A stretch of DNA of 64,000 nucleotides from Knufia peltigerae (lineage: Eukaryota; Ascomycota; Eurotiomycetes; Chaetothyriales; Trichomeriaceae): NCBI GenBank assembly GCA_030247855.1, contig JAPDRN010000057.1:145621-209620 (forward strand). Reading direction: 5' to 3'. A model generated the notes under the pieces. It was given only the letters and a program-made list of their open reading frames with translations, was not told where the DNA came from and searched no databases. Every line of letters starts with the position of its first letter. The first letter of the stretch is position 1. Both the position numbers and the translations under genes were made by a program. Below are positions 49,534-58,532 of the stretch, piece after piece.

Positions 49534-49872
49534 ATGAAGATGGTCATGGCGGTGATCAAGCCGTTCAAGCTCGACGACGTGCGCGAAGCGCTGGCCGAGC
49601 GCGGGGTCACCGGGATCACGGTGACGGAAGTGAAGGGCTTCGGTCGCCAGAAGGGCCATACCGAGCTGTACCGCGGCGCCGAGTACGTGGTCGACTTCCT
49701 GCCGAAGGTGAAGCTGGAAGTGGCGGTGACCGACGATCAGGTGGACGTGGTGGTGGAAGCCATCGTGAAGGCGGCGGGCACCGGCAAGATCGGCGACGGC
49801 AAGGTGTTCGTGTACGACCTGGGCAGCGTGGTGCGTATTCGTACCGGTGAGCTGGACGCGGACGCGTTGTAA
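49534..49872 (+). CDS. glnB: PII nitrogen-regulatory protein
   Basis: The 112-residue protein is a complete PII trimer subunit: MKMVMAVIKPFKLDDVREAL, the T-loop with uridylylation Tyr51 (TELYRGAEYVVDF), and GDGKVFVYDLGSVVRIRTGE. It reports nitrogen and energy state through ATP/ADP and 2-oxoglutarate and controls glutamine synthetase adenylylation and ammonium transport. glnB and glnK cannot be told apart with certainty; no amtB follows, which favours the glnB name. AGGAG upstream fits the start. Confidence 0.9.
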   Translation: MKMVMAVIKPFKLDDVREALAERGVTGITVTEVKGFGRQKGHTELYRGAEYVVDFLPKVKLEVAVTDDQVDVVVEAIVKAAGTGKIGDGKVFVYDLGSVVRIRTGELDADAL

Positions 49873-49959
49873 GCCGCTGAAGGGATGTGACCGGCGGGGT
49901 TTTGCGTCGCCGGAACGAAGAGCGGTCGAGCAAGCTCGACCCCCACCAGAGCGAAGCGG

Positions 49960-50619
49960 CTACCGGCGCTTCGCCCACTTGTAGAACCGCTTCCAGCCTT
50001 GGCGCACGGCTGCCACCCAACCCGGGTCGGCCACCAGCGCGGCCTGCGCAGCACTCGGCGCCTGGCCGGTCACGCGCTGGCGCATCTTCAGCAGGTTCTT
50101 CATGTCGCTGCGGCTCAGCTGCCGGCTCAGCGGGTTGCGGCGCAGCCAGCGCGGTACGCGCCAGGCCGAGGTGAAGTCCAGCAGCACCGGTACGCCGGCG
50201 CTGACCACCACGTTGGTGCCATGCAGGTCGTTGTGGGTGATGCCGGCGGCGTGCAGGCGGGTGATCGCGTGCTGCAACTGCTCGAACACTTCATTGCCCA
50301 CGGCCTGCGCGGTGCTGAGGGTCTGGCCGGGGATGAATTCCATGCCCAGCGCCAGGCCACCGAGGGTGCCGAGCAGGGCCGGGGCGTGCTTCCAACCGCC
50401 CAGCCGCTCCAGCATGCGCGCCTCGCGGCGCACCATCAGCCGGGCGATCGGCGACACCGGGGTGCCACGGTAGCGGGAGTAATCCTTCACCACCGCCGGA
50501 CGGCCGTCCAGGCAGGTGCGGTAGACATCGGGGGCGAGGAAGCGTTCACCGCGCTTGAGCAGCAGCGGCGCCACGGCGTCATCGCCGCAGGACGGGGAGG
50601 GGGTAATGGAAGGGATCAT
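49960..50619 (-). CDS. LPS-kinase-like/RIO-type small kinase
   Basis: The 219-residue protein has a kinase-like core: VVKDYSRYRG with the ATP-binding Lys, RREARMLERLGG, GMEFIPGQTL, the catalytic loop THNDLHGTNVVV, and LLDFTSA in place of the DFG region. This fits the Kdo/WaaP/InaA-like lipopolysaccharide kinase group found in gamma-proteobacteria. Start at MIPSITP. It lies between glnB and lpxO; a role in lipid A or core modification is consistent with that neighbour but unproven. Confidence 0.75.
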   Translation of the reverse strand: MIPSITPSPSCGDDAVAPLLLKRGERFLAPDVYRTCLDGRPAVVKDYSRYRGTPVSPIARLMVRREARMLERLGGWKHAPALLGTLGGLALGMEFIPGQTLSTAQAVGNEVFEQLQHAITRLHAAGITHNDLHGTNVVVSAGVPVLLDFTSAWRVPRWLRRNPLSRQLSRSDMKNLLKMRQRVTGQAPSAAQAALVADPGWVAAVRQGWKRFYKWAKRR

Positions 50620-51057
50620 GTGGGGTCTCGGGCGACCCGGTGGGCGGCGCTGAAGCGTCAAGCGAACCGGTACGACGGGGGGAACTGGCTAAACTTTCGT
50701 TAAGTCAATTTTAGTACCGGCAAGTTCGCTATTCCACGATTTGTCGGAGAAATGTCGGCGTCGTGGCTGGAACAGTTCGTCGCGCTTTTTCGGACAATTC
50801 TGTCTCAATTTTAGGAAAGTGATTTTATTTCAACAACTTGCGAAGACGGCCGGCAGCGTTCGCGGCGCAGCGCTGCGGCCCACGCACGCTTGGCTTGACC
50901 CCGGCGCACGGCCTGCCGACCATAAGCTGTTACACGCGACATCGACGGCCGCACCCACCCGGCACGTCCCCGTCTCCTGCCGCGTTCCCCCACTGATGCC
51001 GGCCCTGCGGCCGCATCGCCCTGTTTCCCTGTCCGGCGCGTGCTGGAGGAAAGTGCT
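50620..51057. other. Intergenic region upstream of lpxO
   Basis: No supported gene in about 440 bases. The first 200 bases are AT-richer (around 50690-50840) and probably hold divergent promoters. Confidence 0.4.
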
Positions 51058-51966
51058 TTGATCATCAAAATCGTACTTGCGGCGCTGTTCGTGTCCTGCG
51101 TGCTGTACATCCACTTCCGTGGCAAGGTCCGTGCGCGCTGGTCGCGCCAGCTGCTGGACCACTCCAGCTTCATGGCCCCGATCAACGTGGTCATGTACAT
51201 GTTCTCCAAGGTGCCGACCACGCCGTTCCTGGACCCGGGCAAGGAATTCCCGCAGCTGGAGCCGCTGCGGCAGAACTGGCAGATGATCCGCGACGAGGCA
51301 CTGGCGCTGCGCGATGCGCAGGCGATCGCTGCCTCCAGCACGTTCAACGATGCCGGCTTCAATTCATTCTTCCGCCGCGGCTGGAAGCGCTTCTACCTGA
51401 AGTGGTACGGCCCCTCGCACCCGTCGGCCAAGGCGATGTGCCCCAAGACCACCGCGCTGCTGGAATCGCTGCCGGACGTGCGCGCGGCGATGTTCGCGCA
51501 GCTGCCGTCGGGCAGCGAGCTGCGCCCGCACCGCGACCCGTTCGCCGGTTCGCTGCGCCTGCACCTGGGCTTGGCCACACCCAACAACGATGCCTGCTAC
51601 ATCGAAGTGGATGGCATCAAGAAGAGTTGGCGCGACGGCGAGTGGATGATGTTCGACGAAACCTACATCCACCACGCGCACAACGAGACGCCCGATGACC
51701 GGGTGATCCTGTTCTGCGATATCGCCCGTCCGCTGCGCTTCGGCCTGCCGGGTCTGTTCAACCGCCTGGTGGCGTCCACGCTGCTGGCCGGTGGGGCATC
51801 GCCGAACCTGCCGGGTGACCCGACCGGTGGCGTCAACAAGGCCTTTGGCAGCGTCTACAAGGTGCGGTTGAAGGCCAAGGCGCTGCGCGAGCGCAGCGTG
51901 GTGGCCTATCAGGTGATCAAGTGGGGCCTGGTGGTGGCGGTGATCGCGGGTATCTGGGCGCTCTGA
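51058..51966 (+). CDS. lpxO: Lipid A hydroxylase LpxO (Asp/Asn beta-hydroxylase family)
   Basis: The 302-residue protein has a membrane helix at each end (IIKIVLAALFVSCVLYI; VIKWGLVVAVIAGIWAL) and an aspartyl/asparaginyl beta-hydroxylase domain: the iron ligands in RPHRDPFAGSLRLHLGL (His158, Asp160) and HHAHNETPDDRVILFCDI, an arginine for 2-oxoglutarate nearby. It hydroxylates the secondary acyl chain of lipid A. The TTG start is preferred because GGAGGA lies at good distance; a GTG 18 bases upstream would include that ribosome site. A strong terminator follows. Confidence 0.85.
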   Translation: MIIKIVLAALFVSCVLYIHFRGKVRARWSRQLLDHSSFMAPINVVMYMFSKVPTTPFLDPGKEFPQLEPLRQNWQMIRDEALALRDAQAIAASSTFNDAGFNSFFRRGWKRFYLKWYGPSHPSAKAMCPKTTALLESLPDVRAAMFAQLPSGSELRPHRDPFAGSLRLHLGLATPNNDACYIEVDGIKKSWRDGEWMMFDETYIHHAHNETPDDRVILFCDIARPLRFGLPGLFNRLVASTLLAGGASPNLPGDPTGGVNKAFGSVYKVRLKAKALRERSVVAYQVIKWGLVVAVIAGIWAL

Positions 51967-51986
51967 TGCGTTGGGTTTGATGAGGT

Positions 51987-52117
51987 TGCCGGCCAGCGGC
52001 CGGCACTACCCGTAAAAGCAAAAACCCGCGCTGTCGCCAGCGCGGGTTTTTTCTTGGTGGGTGCCAACCTTGGTTGGCACACCCCAACCCCGGTAGGTGC
52101 CGACCGTTGGTCGGCAC
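51987..52117. repeat. SMAG-type palindromes downstream of lpxO and speE
   Basis: Three GC-rich hairpins: TGCCGGCCAGCGGCCGGCA plus CTAC (51987-52009), GTGCCAACC/GGTTGGCAC (52061-52080), and GTAG followed by GTGCCGACC..GGTCGGCAC (52093-52117). The terminal GTAG (or CTAC in the other orientation) marks them as S. maltophilia GTAG repeats. Confidence 0.85.
52021..52050 (+). terminator. Rho-independent terminator after lpxO
   Basis: AAAACCCGCGCT and AGCGCGGGTTTT form a 12-pair stem with the loop GTCGCC, followed by TT. It ends the lpxO transcript and may also work from the speE side. Confidence 0.85.
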
Positions 52118-52120
52118 GCC

Positions 52121-52972
52121 TTACTTCAGCGCCGCCTTCACGAACGGCGGGGTCACCAGCACGCCGGTGTGCAGCGCGGCGGTGTAGTACAGGGTGTCGA
52201 AGGTCTTGGCGGCCGAATCGGCCTGGCGGAAGTCGAAGCTGCTGTCGCCCTTGCGCGCCAGGGTCACGCTCCACCAGCCGGTGGGATAGCACGGCTGCGG
52301 GAACGGCAGGGTCTTGAACGAGCCGAAGCCGGCCTTGCCCATCTCGGTACGCATTTCGTTGATCAGGTCCAGCTGCATCAGCGGCGACTCGGACTGCTGC
52401 ACCAGGATGCCGTCGTCCTTCAGGGCCTTGAAGCAGCTCTCGTAGAACGCCTTGTTGAACAGGCCTTCACCCGGGCCGACCGGGTCGGTCGAATCGACGA
52501 TCACCACGTCCACGCTGCCGGCCGGGCAGTTGGCCATGTAGGCCACGCCGTCATCGAACATCAGCTCGGCGCGCGGATCGTTGTTGGAATCGCACAGTTC
52601 CGGGAAGTGCTTGCGCGCCATCACCGTCACCTGCTCGTCGATGTCGCACTGGGTCACGCTCTCCACGCCCTTGTGCTTGAGCACTTCGCGCAGGGTGCCG
52701 CAGTCGCCGCCGCCGATGATCACCACGCGCTTGGGCGCGGCGTGGGTGAACAGCACCGGGTGGCTGATCATCTCGTGGTAGAAGAAGTTGTCCTTGCTGG
52801 TCAGCATGATGGCCCCATCGATGGTCATCAGGTTGCCCCAGTCGGTGGTCTGGAAGATCTCGATCTTCTGGAACGGCGACTGCACTTCGTCCAGCTTGCC
52901 GGTGATGCGGTAGCCGATGGCCGAGCCGGTGCGCTCGAAGTGTTCGATGTACCAGTTGCTGTTGTCAGTCAT
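52121..52972 (-). CDS. speE: Spermidine synthase
   Basis: The 283-residue protein is a typical polyamine aminopropyltransferase: WYIEHFERTG at the start, VVIIGGGDCGTLREVLKH (dcSAM-binding glycine motif), VTQCDIDEQV, and VVIVDSTDPVGPGEGLF with the catalytic Asp. It moves an aminopropyl group from decarboxylated SAM to putrescine. The MTDNSNW start fits the family. Divergent from speA across 179 bases, which gives a compact polyamine locus. Confidence 0.95.
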   Translation of the reverse strand: MTDNSNWYIEHFERTGSAIGYRITGKLDEVQSPFQKIEIFQTTDWGNLMTIDGAIMLTSKDNFFYHEMISHPVLFTHAAPKRVVIIGGGDCGTLREVLKHKGVESVTQCDIDEQVTVMARKHFPELCDSNNDPRAELMFDDGVAYMANCPAGSVDVVIVDSTDPVGPGEGLFNKAFYESCFKALKDDGILVQQSESPLMQLDLINEMRTEMGKAGFGSFKTLPFPQPCYPTGWWSVTLARKGDSSFDFRQADSAAKTFDTLYYTAALHTGVLVTPPFVKAALK

Positions 52973-53151
52973 GGGAAAGCATTCCTGTTCGGAGGGGATG
53001 GAGCCGGGCTGAAGGCGGGGTGCCACGCATCCGGACGGATCGGCCCGTTCAGGTTCAGACCTGCCACGGGCGCGGGCGCGCATGATAACGAACCTGTGGG
53101 CATATAGGCGTTATCATGCCCCCCCTTTTATTTGCCACAAGGCCGACTGCA

Positions 53152-55116
53152 ATGACCGATTGGTCCCTCGACCAAGCCCGCAAGACCTACTCGATCCCGC
53201 ACTGGGCGGATGGTTATTTCGACGTGGATCAGGCCGGGCACATGGTGGTGAGACCGACCGGGGCGGATNNNNNNNNNNNNNNNNNNNNNNNNNNNNNNNN
53301 NNNNNNNNNNNNNNNNNNNNNNNNNNNNNNNNNNNNNNNNNNNNNNNNNNNNNNNNNNNNNNNNACGGTGGTGGATGCCGCGCGCGCGGCCGGCGCCAAG
53401 CTGCCGCTGCTGGTGCGCTTCCCGGACATCCTGGGCCAGCGCCTGGGCAAGCTGCAGGCGGCGTTCGCCCAGGCCCAGCAGGATTGGGACTACCCGGGCG
53501 GCTACACCGCTGTGTACCCGATCAAGGTGAACCAGCACCGCGGCGTGGCCGGCACCCTGGCCAGCCACCACGGTGAAGGCTTCGGCCTGGAAGCGGGCAG
53601 CAAGCCGGAACTGATGGCCGTGCTGGCGCTGTCGCGCCCGGGTGGCCTGATCGTCTGCAACGGCTACAAGGACCGCGAGTACATCCGCCTGGCCCTGATC
53701 GGCCGCAAGCTGGGCCTGCAGACCTTCATCGTCATCGAGAAGCCGTCCGAGCTGAAGCTGGTGCTGGAAGAATCCAAGGCGCTGGACGTGAAGCCGGGCC
53801 TGGGTGTGCGCATGCGCCTGGCCTCGCTGGGCGCCGGCAAGTGGCAGAACAGCGGTGGCGACAAGGCCAAGTTCGGCCTGTCCCCGCGCCAGCTGCTGGA
53901 CCTGTGGAAGTCGCTGCGTGATACCGAATACGCCGACTGCCTGAGCCTGCTGCACTTCCACATGGGCTCGCAGATCTCCAACGTGCGCGACATCGCCAAC
54001 GGCATGCGCGAAGCCACCCGTTACTTCGTCGAGCTGTCACAGCTGGGTGCGAAGATCACCCACGTCGACGTGGGCGGTGGCTTGGGCGTGGACTACGAAG
54101 GCACCCGTTCGCGCAGCTTCTGCTCGATCAACTACGGCCTGAATTCGTACGCCAGCAATATCGTGCAGCCGCTGGCCAATGCCTGCGAAGAACACGGCCT
54201 GACCCCGCCGCGCATCGTCACCGAGTGCGGCCGTGCGATGACCGCGCACCACGCGGTGCTGATCGCCAACGTGTCCGAAGTGGAACAGGCGCAGGAAGGC
54301 CGCGTGCCGGACCAGCACGACGACGAGCCGGCCTCGATCCGCCACCTGCGCGAGATCCACGAAGAACTGGACGTGCGTCCGGCGGTGGAACTGTTCCAGG
54401 AAGCACAGCACTTCCATGCCGAAGGCCTGTCCAGCTATGCGCTGGGCCAGATCGACCTGCCGCAGCGTGCGCGCATCGACGATCTGTTCTATGCCATCGC
54501 CCATGGTGTGCGTGCGCGCCTGAGCTATGACGAGAAGAGCCATCGCCCGGCGCTGGATGAACTGAATGAGCGCCTGGTCGACAAGTACTTCGTCAACTTC
54601 AGCGTGTTCGAGTCGATTCCCGATGCGTGGGCGATCGACCAAGTGTTCCCGATCGTGCCGATCGAGCGCCTGAACGAGACGCCGGATCGTCGCGGCATCA
54701 TCGCCGACATGACCTGCGATTCCGATGGCATGGTCAAGACCTACGTCGAGAACGAAAGCCTGGACAGCTCGCTGCCGCTGCACGCGATCAAGCACGGCGA
54801 AAGCTACCGCATCGGTTTCTTCATGGTCGGTGCCTACCAGGAAATCCTCGGCGACATCCACAACCTGTTCGGTGATACCGACGCGGTGGAAGTGCTGGCC
54901 GATGCCGATGGTTACGCCATCACCCAGCAGCGTCGCGGCGATACCACCGACGTGATGCTGGACTACGTGGGCTACAAGCTGGATGACCTGCGTGCGGCCT
55001 ACGCCGAACGCGTGGCATCGGCGGACCTGTCGCCGGAACGCGCGCAGGAACTGTCCGACGCGCTGGAAGCGGGCCTGACCGGTTACACCTACCTGTCCGA
55101 TGAACCGTTGATCTAA
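53152..55116 (+). CDS. speA: Biosynthetic arginine decarboxylase
   Basis: The frame of about 654 codons, with 32 unknown codons from an N run, encodes a large SpeA-type PLP enzyme. The PLP lysine lies in YTAVYPIKVNQHRGVAG, then EAGSKPELMAVL, FHMGSQISNV, DVGGGLGVDYEG, and a C-terminal catalytic Cys/Asp region ADMTCDSDG. It makes agmatine from arginine, the first step toward putrescine and then spermidine by SpeE. Homologues have about 630 residues, so the N run is probably longer than the truly missing sequence. Start at MTDWSLDQARKTY. Confidence 0.95.
   Translation: MTDWSLDQARKTYSIPHWADGYFDVDQAGHMVVRPTGADXXXXXXXXXXXXXXXXXXXXXXXXXXXXXXXXTVVDAARAAGAKLPLLVRFPDILGQRLGKLQAAFAQAQQDWDYPGGYTAVYPIKVNQHRGVAGTLASHHGEGFGLEAGSKPELMAVLALSRPGGLIVCNGYKDREYIRLALIGRKLGLQTFIVIEKPSELKLVLEESKALDVKPGLGVRMRLASLGAGKWQNSGGDKAKFGLSPRQLLDLWKSLRDTEYADCLSLLHFHMGSQISNVRDIANGMREATRYFVELSQLGAKITHVDVGGGLGVDYEGTRSRSFCSINYGLNSYASNIVQPLANACEEHGLTPPRIVTECGRAMTAHHAVLIANVSEVEQAQEGRVPDQHDDEPASIRHLREIHEELDVRPAVELFQEAQHFHAEGLSSYALGQIDLPQRARIDDLFYAIAHGVRARLSYDEKSHRPALDELNERLVDKYFVNFSVFESIPDAWAIDQVFPIVPIERLNETPDRRGIIADMTCDSDGMVKTYVENESLDSSLPLHAIKHGESYRIGFFMVGAYQEILGDIHNLFGDTDAVEVLADADGYAITQQRRGDTTDVMLDYVGYKLDDLRAAYAERVASADLSPERAQELSDALEAGLTGYTYLSDEPLI
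53269..53364. other. Run of 96 unknown bases in speA
   Basis: A scaffold gap within the first 70 codons of speA. Unlike the gap at 40.8 kb, no flanking duplication is seen. The frame is kept because 96 is a multiple of three, but the length is likely a placeholder. Confidence 0.9.
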
Positions 55117-55128
55117 GGGTGACGGGAA

Positions 55129-55652
55129 CGCCGGGCATGGCCCGGCGCTACCGGTCCCGATGAGCGCCCGCGCGATCTTCCATCTGATTCTGCATGCCGC
55201 CGTGCCAGCCCTGCTGGCATGGCTGTTCTGGCGCAAGCGCTTCGCCTCGGCGTGGCTGTTGCTGCTGCTGGGTTGGATCATCGATCTGGACCACCTGCTG
55301 GCCGACCCGATCTACGCCCCGAACCGCTGCAGCATCGGCTTCCACCCGCTGCATACCGCACCGGCGATTGCCGTGTATGCCGGGTTGTGCGTGCCGAAGA
55401 AGACGCGGCTGGTGGGGATTGGTTTGATGATCCACATCGTGCTGGATGCCATCGACTGCTGGTGGATGCATCATCGTTGATGCTTGATGCGTGTCGACCA
55501 AGGTCGACACCTACCGGGTGGCACGATAACCCACGGAACTGACGCACTGCTTTGGTAGATGCCGACCTTGGTCGGCGCTCTTGATGCGTGTCGACCAACG
55601 TCGACACCTGCAGGGTGGCGCATGATCCGGTAGCGCCGGGCCATGCCCGGCG
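55129..55652. repeat. SMAG-type palindromes around the DUF6122-like gene
   Basis: Five GTAG hairpins flank or follow the small membrane gene. CGCCGGGC/GCCCGGCG plus CTAC is at 55129-55151, GTGTCGACC/GGTCGACAC plus CTAC at 55491-55514, and GTAGATGCCGACC..GGTCGGC at 55555-55579. A variant with AACG centre is at 55588-55611, and GTAGCGCCGGGC..GCCCGGCG at 55630-55652. The two orientations alternate, so longer paired structures are possible. Confidence 0.85.
55160..55480 (+). CDS. Small membrane protein, DUF6122-like
   Basis: The 106-residue protein has three to four membrane segments (FHLILHAAVPALLAWLFW; AWLLLLLGWIIDLDHLL; APAIAVYAGLCV; LVGIGLMIHIVLDAIDCWW) and His/Asp residues in the membrane core (IDLDHLLADP, HPLHTAP, IHIVLDAID), a pattern like small metal-dependent membrane hydrolases of the YdjM type. 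It follows speA by 43 bases, with a SMAG palindrome in between, and may be co-transcribed. Confidence 0.75.
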   Translation: MSARAIFHLILHAAVPALLAWLFWRKRFASAWLLLLLGWIIDLDHLLADPIYAPNRCSIGFHPLHTAPAIAVYAGLCVPKKTRLVGIGLMIHIVLDAIDCWWMHHR

Positions 55653-55666
55653 AGCGCAGCGGCGCG

Positions 55667-56986
55667 TCACCCCATCGGCAGCCACAACGTGGCGCGCAAT
55701 CCCGGTTGTGCATTCTCCAGCGCCAGCCGGCCACCATAACTGGCGGCGATATCACCCACGATGGCCAGCCCCAGGCCGCTGCTGCTTTCGCGCTCATCCA
55801 GCCGCACGCCGCGCTGGGTGACCTGCGCCAGCGCCTCGGCTGCCAGCCCCGGACCGTCGTCGCGCACGTCGATGCGCACCTGCTCTTCTTCCGCACGCGC
55901 GGTAACAGTGACTTCCCGCTGTGCCCACTTGCCGGCGTTGTCGAGCAGGTTGCCGAGCATCTCTTCCAGGTCGGCGCTGGCACCGGCGAACTGCAGGTCG
56001 TCGGCAATGCCTTCGGCCTGGAACTGCAGCGCACGCTCGCCATGCACCCGTGCCATCAACCTGCACATCGCCTGTGCCACCGTGGCCACCGGCGTACGCT
56101 CGCGATGGTCGGCAGTCAGTCCGGCGGCAAGATAGCGATCAACGCTGGCCTGCATGCGTGCGCCCTGTTCGCGCAGCGTCGCGCGCCACGCGCGGCCCTC
56201 GCCATCGGCTTCGGCGGCGAGCACGCTCAGCGGTGTTTTCAGCGCATGCGCCAGATCCTGCGCGCTGGTACGCGCGCGCGCCACCATCCGTTGCTGGTGG
56301 TCCAGCAGCGCGTTGAGCTCGTCACCCAGCGGCGCGATTTCAGCGCCCAATCCGGCCGTATCGATGTGCTGTGCATCACCGCGGCGCACACGCTCCAGCT
56401 GCGTACCGAGGCGTTGCAGCGGGCGCAGGCCGAAATGCACCTGGCTGGCCAGTACCGCCAGCCACGCGGCAACCAGTACCGCCAGCGCCATCGCGCTGCG
56501 TTGGCGGAACGCGGCCACGTCCGCGTCCAATGCACTGCGGTCGGTGGCGACCACGGCAACATAGGGTTCGTTGGCGCGTGGCAGGCGCACCTGCTGCACG
56601 CGCGCGCGCAGCGACTGCTGCAGCGGGCCCGGCAGATTGCGTTCGGCTGCGCCAGTGGCGGCCACTGGCAGCGTTTCGTCCCATAACGAACGTGACTGCA
56701 GCAGCACCTTGCCGCTGCTATTGGTGATCTGCCAGTACGCGCCGGAGAACACGCGCTGGAAGCGCGCGTCGTTGGGTTCCTGGCGCAGCTGCAGCTGGCC
56801 ATCGGCATCGATCTCGGCCTGCGCCAGCAGGGTCAGCATGTCCTGCTGCAGTTCGTTGTCCAGGCGGTCGCGCGCGCTGCGCTTGAACAGTTCTCCCAGC
56901 AGCGCACTGGCCAGTACCGAGACCAGCAGCAGGCCGATGCCACCGGCCAGCAGCAGCCGGCGTCGCAATGACGGTTGTCGGCTCAC
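55667..56986 (-). CDS. Sensor histidine kinase, PhoQ-like
   Basis: The 439-residue kinase has two membrane helices (LLLAGGIGLLLVSVLASALLG; MALAVLVAAWLAVLASQVHFG) around a periplasmic sensor domain of about 130 residues. A HisKA-type dimerisation region carries the acceptor His in QDLAHALKTPLSVL, and an HATPase domain has NLLDNAGKWA, DDGPGL and SSGLGLAIVGDI. It overlaps the response regulator gene by four bases and should phosphorylate it. PhoQ-like kinases answer Mg2+, acid or cationic peptides; the actual stimulus here is unknown. Confidence 0.88.
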   Translation of the reverse strand: MSRQPSLRRRLLLAGGIGLLLVSVLASALLGELFKRSARDRLDNELQQDMLTLLAQAEIDADGQLQLRQEPNDARFQRVFSGAYWQITNSSGKVLLQSRSLWDETLPVAATGAAERNLPGPLQQSLRARVQQVRLPRANEPYVAVVATDRSALDADVAAFRQRSAMALAVLVAAWLAVLASQVHFGLRPLQRLGTQLERVRRGDAQHIDTAGLGAEIAPLGDELNALLDHQQRMVARARTSAQDLAHALKTPLSVLAAEADGEGRAWRATLREQGARMQASVDRYLAAGLTADHRERTPVATVAQAMCRLMARVHGERALQFQAEGIADDLQFAGASADLEEMLGNLLDNAGKWAQREVTVTARAEEEQVRIDVRDDGPGLAAEALAQVTQRGVRLDERESSSGLGLAIVGDIAASYGGRLALENAQPGLRATLWLPMG

Positions 56987-57642
56987 GGCGCGGCCAACCG
57001 CCAGCCCTGGCCGCGTACGGTCTGGATCAGGTCGGTGCCAAGCTTGCGGCGTACCCGTCCCAGCAGCACGTCCAGCGCATTCGAATCCGGGTCGTGGCCG
57101 CCATCGAACACGTGCTCACCCAGACGGTCACGGCCGATCACCTGGCCGCTGTGGTGGATGAAGTAGCTGAGCAGGCGGAATTCCTGTGGGCTCAGTGCCA
57201 GTGCCTGGCCTTCCAGGTCGAAGCGCCCGGCATTGACGTCCAGCTGCAGCGGGCCGCATTGCAGGCGTGGGCTGGCATGGCCGTGGCTGCGACGGATCAG
57301 CGCGCGCAGACGCAGCACCAGTTCGTCGGTCTGGAAGGGTTTGGTCAGGTAATCGTCGGCGCCGGCGTCGAAGCCGGCCAGCTTGTCGTGCCAGCGTCCG
57401 CGCGCGGTCAGCACCAGCACCGGAAAGTCGCGGCCGTTGCCGCGCCAGCGCTCGATCACGCTCAGGCCATCCAGCCCGGGCAGGCCCAGATCGACGATGG
57501 CGGCCTGGAGGTCTTCCACCTGGCCGATCTCCTCGGCCTGGCGACCATCGGCCACCACGTCCACCACGTAACCGGCCTGCTCCAGCAGCGGCTGCAGGCG
57601 CTCGGCCAAGGCGGCATCGTCTTCGGCCAACAGGATGCGCAT
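56983..57642 (-). CDS. OmpR-family response regulator, PhoP-like
   Basis: The 219-residue protein has a receiver domain (MRILLAEDDAALAERL; acceptor Asp in AAIVDLGLPGLDG; Lys in DYLTKPFQTDEL) and a winged-helix DNA-binding domain (LSPQEFRLLSYFIHHSGQVIGRDRLGEHVFDG, VHVLLGRVRRKLG-type end). It forms the two-component pair with the following kinase. Directly upstream, on the same strand, is a PepSY protein whose stop touches this start, so all three form one operon. Confidence 0.92.
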   Translation of the reverse strand: MRILLAEDDAALAERLQPLLEQAGYVVDVVADGRQAEEIGQVEDLQAAIVDLGLPGLDGLSVIERWRGNGRDFPVLVLTARGRWHDKLAGFDAGADDYLTKPFQTDELVLRLRALIRRSHGHASPRLQCGPLQLDVNAGRFDLEGQALALSPQEFRLLSYFIHHSGQVIGRDRLGEHVFDGGHDPDSNALDVLLGRVRRKLGTDLIQTVRGQGWRLAAP

Positions 57643-57938
57643 CAGTCGTCCAGCTCCGTCTTCAGCAGCCTGCCGTTGCGCGCATCATAGTCCAGCTCCA
57701 CCACCACGCCGTCGGCGCGCAGGATCTCCACTTCATACACGCCATCGTCCAGCTCCACTTCCAGCAGCTGGCCGGGGTGGCGCTTGAGTGCATCGCGCAC
57801 CACGCCTTCCAGCGGCACGTAGCGGCCCTGTTGCACGGCCCGGCGCGCGACCTGCTGCGCCGGGTCCTGGGCGGGGCCGGTGGCGGTCGGGGCGCTGGCC
57901 AGGGCCAGCAGCAGGGACAGGGAAGACAGGATCGGCAC
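57642..57938 (-). CDS. Exported PepSY-domain protein
   Basis: A 98-residue protein with a signal peptide (ILSSLSLLLALASAPTATG) and a PepSY domain (EGVVRDALKRHPGQLLEVELDDGVYEVEILRADGVVVELDYDARNGRLL). PepSY proteins next to PhoPQ-like systems may modulate the sensor or a periplasmic protease. The last base of its stop is the first base of the response regulator start. Divergent from a second PepSY gene. Confidence 0.88.
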   Translation of the reverse strand: MPILSSLSLLLALASAPTATGPAQDPAQQVARRAVQQGRYVPLEGVVRDALKRHPGQLLEVELDDGVYEVEILRADGVVVELDYDARNGRLLKTELDD

Positions 57939-58080
57939 GTGGATGATGGGGAATGGGGAACAGGCGCGAGTGTGCCGCTGCTGACTAACTGTTGGCTAAC
58001 AGCGCCGGCTAAGTGGCTGTTAACCGCGCCGCGCATCGTGGCGTTGCCGGGATGATCCGGCACCGAACAGGAGAACCCCC

Positions 58081-58515
58081 ATGTTGAAGTCGCTCACCCT
58101 CGCCACTGTCGTTGCGCTTGCCCTCGCTCCCGCTGCCCAGGCCGCGCCGCTTGGCATGGCCCAGGTCGAACAGACCCTGCGCAAGGCCGGCTACACCCAG
58201 ATCCATGAGATCGAGCGCGATGATGGCCTGTGGGAAGCCGACGTCAGCCGTGCCGACGGTCGCTTCAGCGAGGTGTATGTGGACCCGAAGACCGGCGAGA
58301 TCTTCGACGAGCACGATGGGCGTGCGCAGTTGAGTACCGAGCAGGTGCTGGCCAAGGCGCAGGCGCAGGGGCTGCGTGAGATCCATTCGCTGGAACGTGA
58401 TGGTGCGACGTGGTCGTTGGAAGCGCGCAATGCCCGCAACCAGCGTGTGGAAGTGCGCCTGAGTGGCTACGACGGCCGCATCCTGCACAGCGAGCGTGAC
58501 GGCTGGCTGGATTGA
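58081..58515 (+). CDS. Exported protein with two PepSY repeats
   Basis: The 144-residue protein has a signal peptide (LKSLTLATVVALALAPAAQAAP) and two PepSY-like repeats: VEQTLRKAGYTQIHEIERDDGLWEADV.., and VLAKAQAQGLREIHSLERDGATWSLEA.., each ending in a GRI/GEI-type turn. It is divergent from the first PepSY gene with about 140 bases between, so one promoter region, possibly under the response regulator, may drive both sides. Function of the domain is thought to be inhibition or modulation of peptidases or kinases. Confidence 0.85.
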   Translation: MLKSLTLATVVALALAPAAQAAPLGMAQVEQTLRKAGYTQIHEIERDDGLWEADVSRADGRFSEVYVDPKTGEIFDEHDGRAQLSTEQVLAKAQAQGLREIHSLERDGATWSLEARNARNQRVEVRLSGYDGRILHSERDGWLD

Positions 58516-58532
58516 TGCCTGCTCGGGTGGGT

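Noticed and set aside
52097..53107. 336-codon plus-strand frame opposite speE
   Set aside because: Antisense shadow of speE with an implausible His/Val-rich composition.
54037..55281. 414-codon minus-strand frame opposite speA
   Set aside because: Antisense shadow; speA is clear by its PLP and substrate motifs.
55491..55652. CRISPR array or tandem repeat
   Set aside because: These are dispersed GTAG hairpins in alternating orientation with unequal spacing, i.e. SMAG elements.
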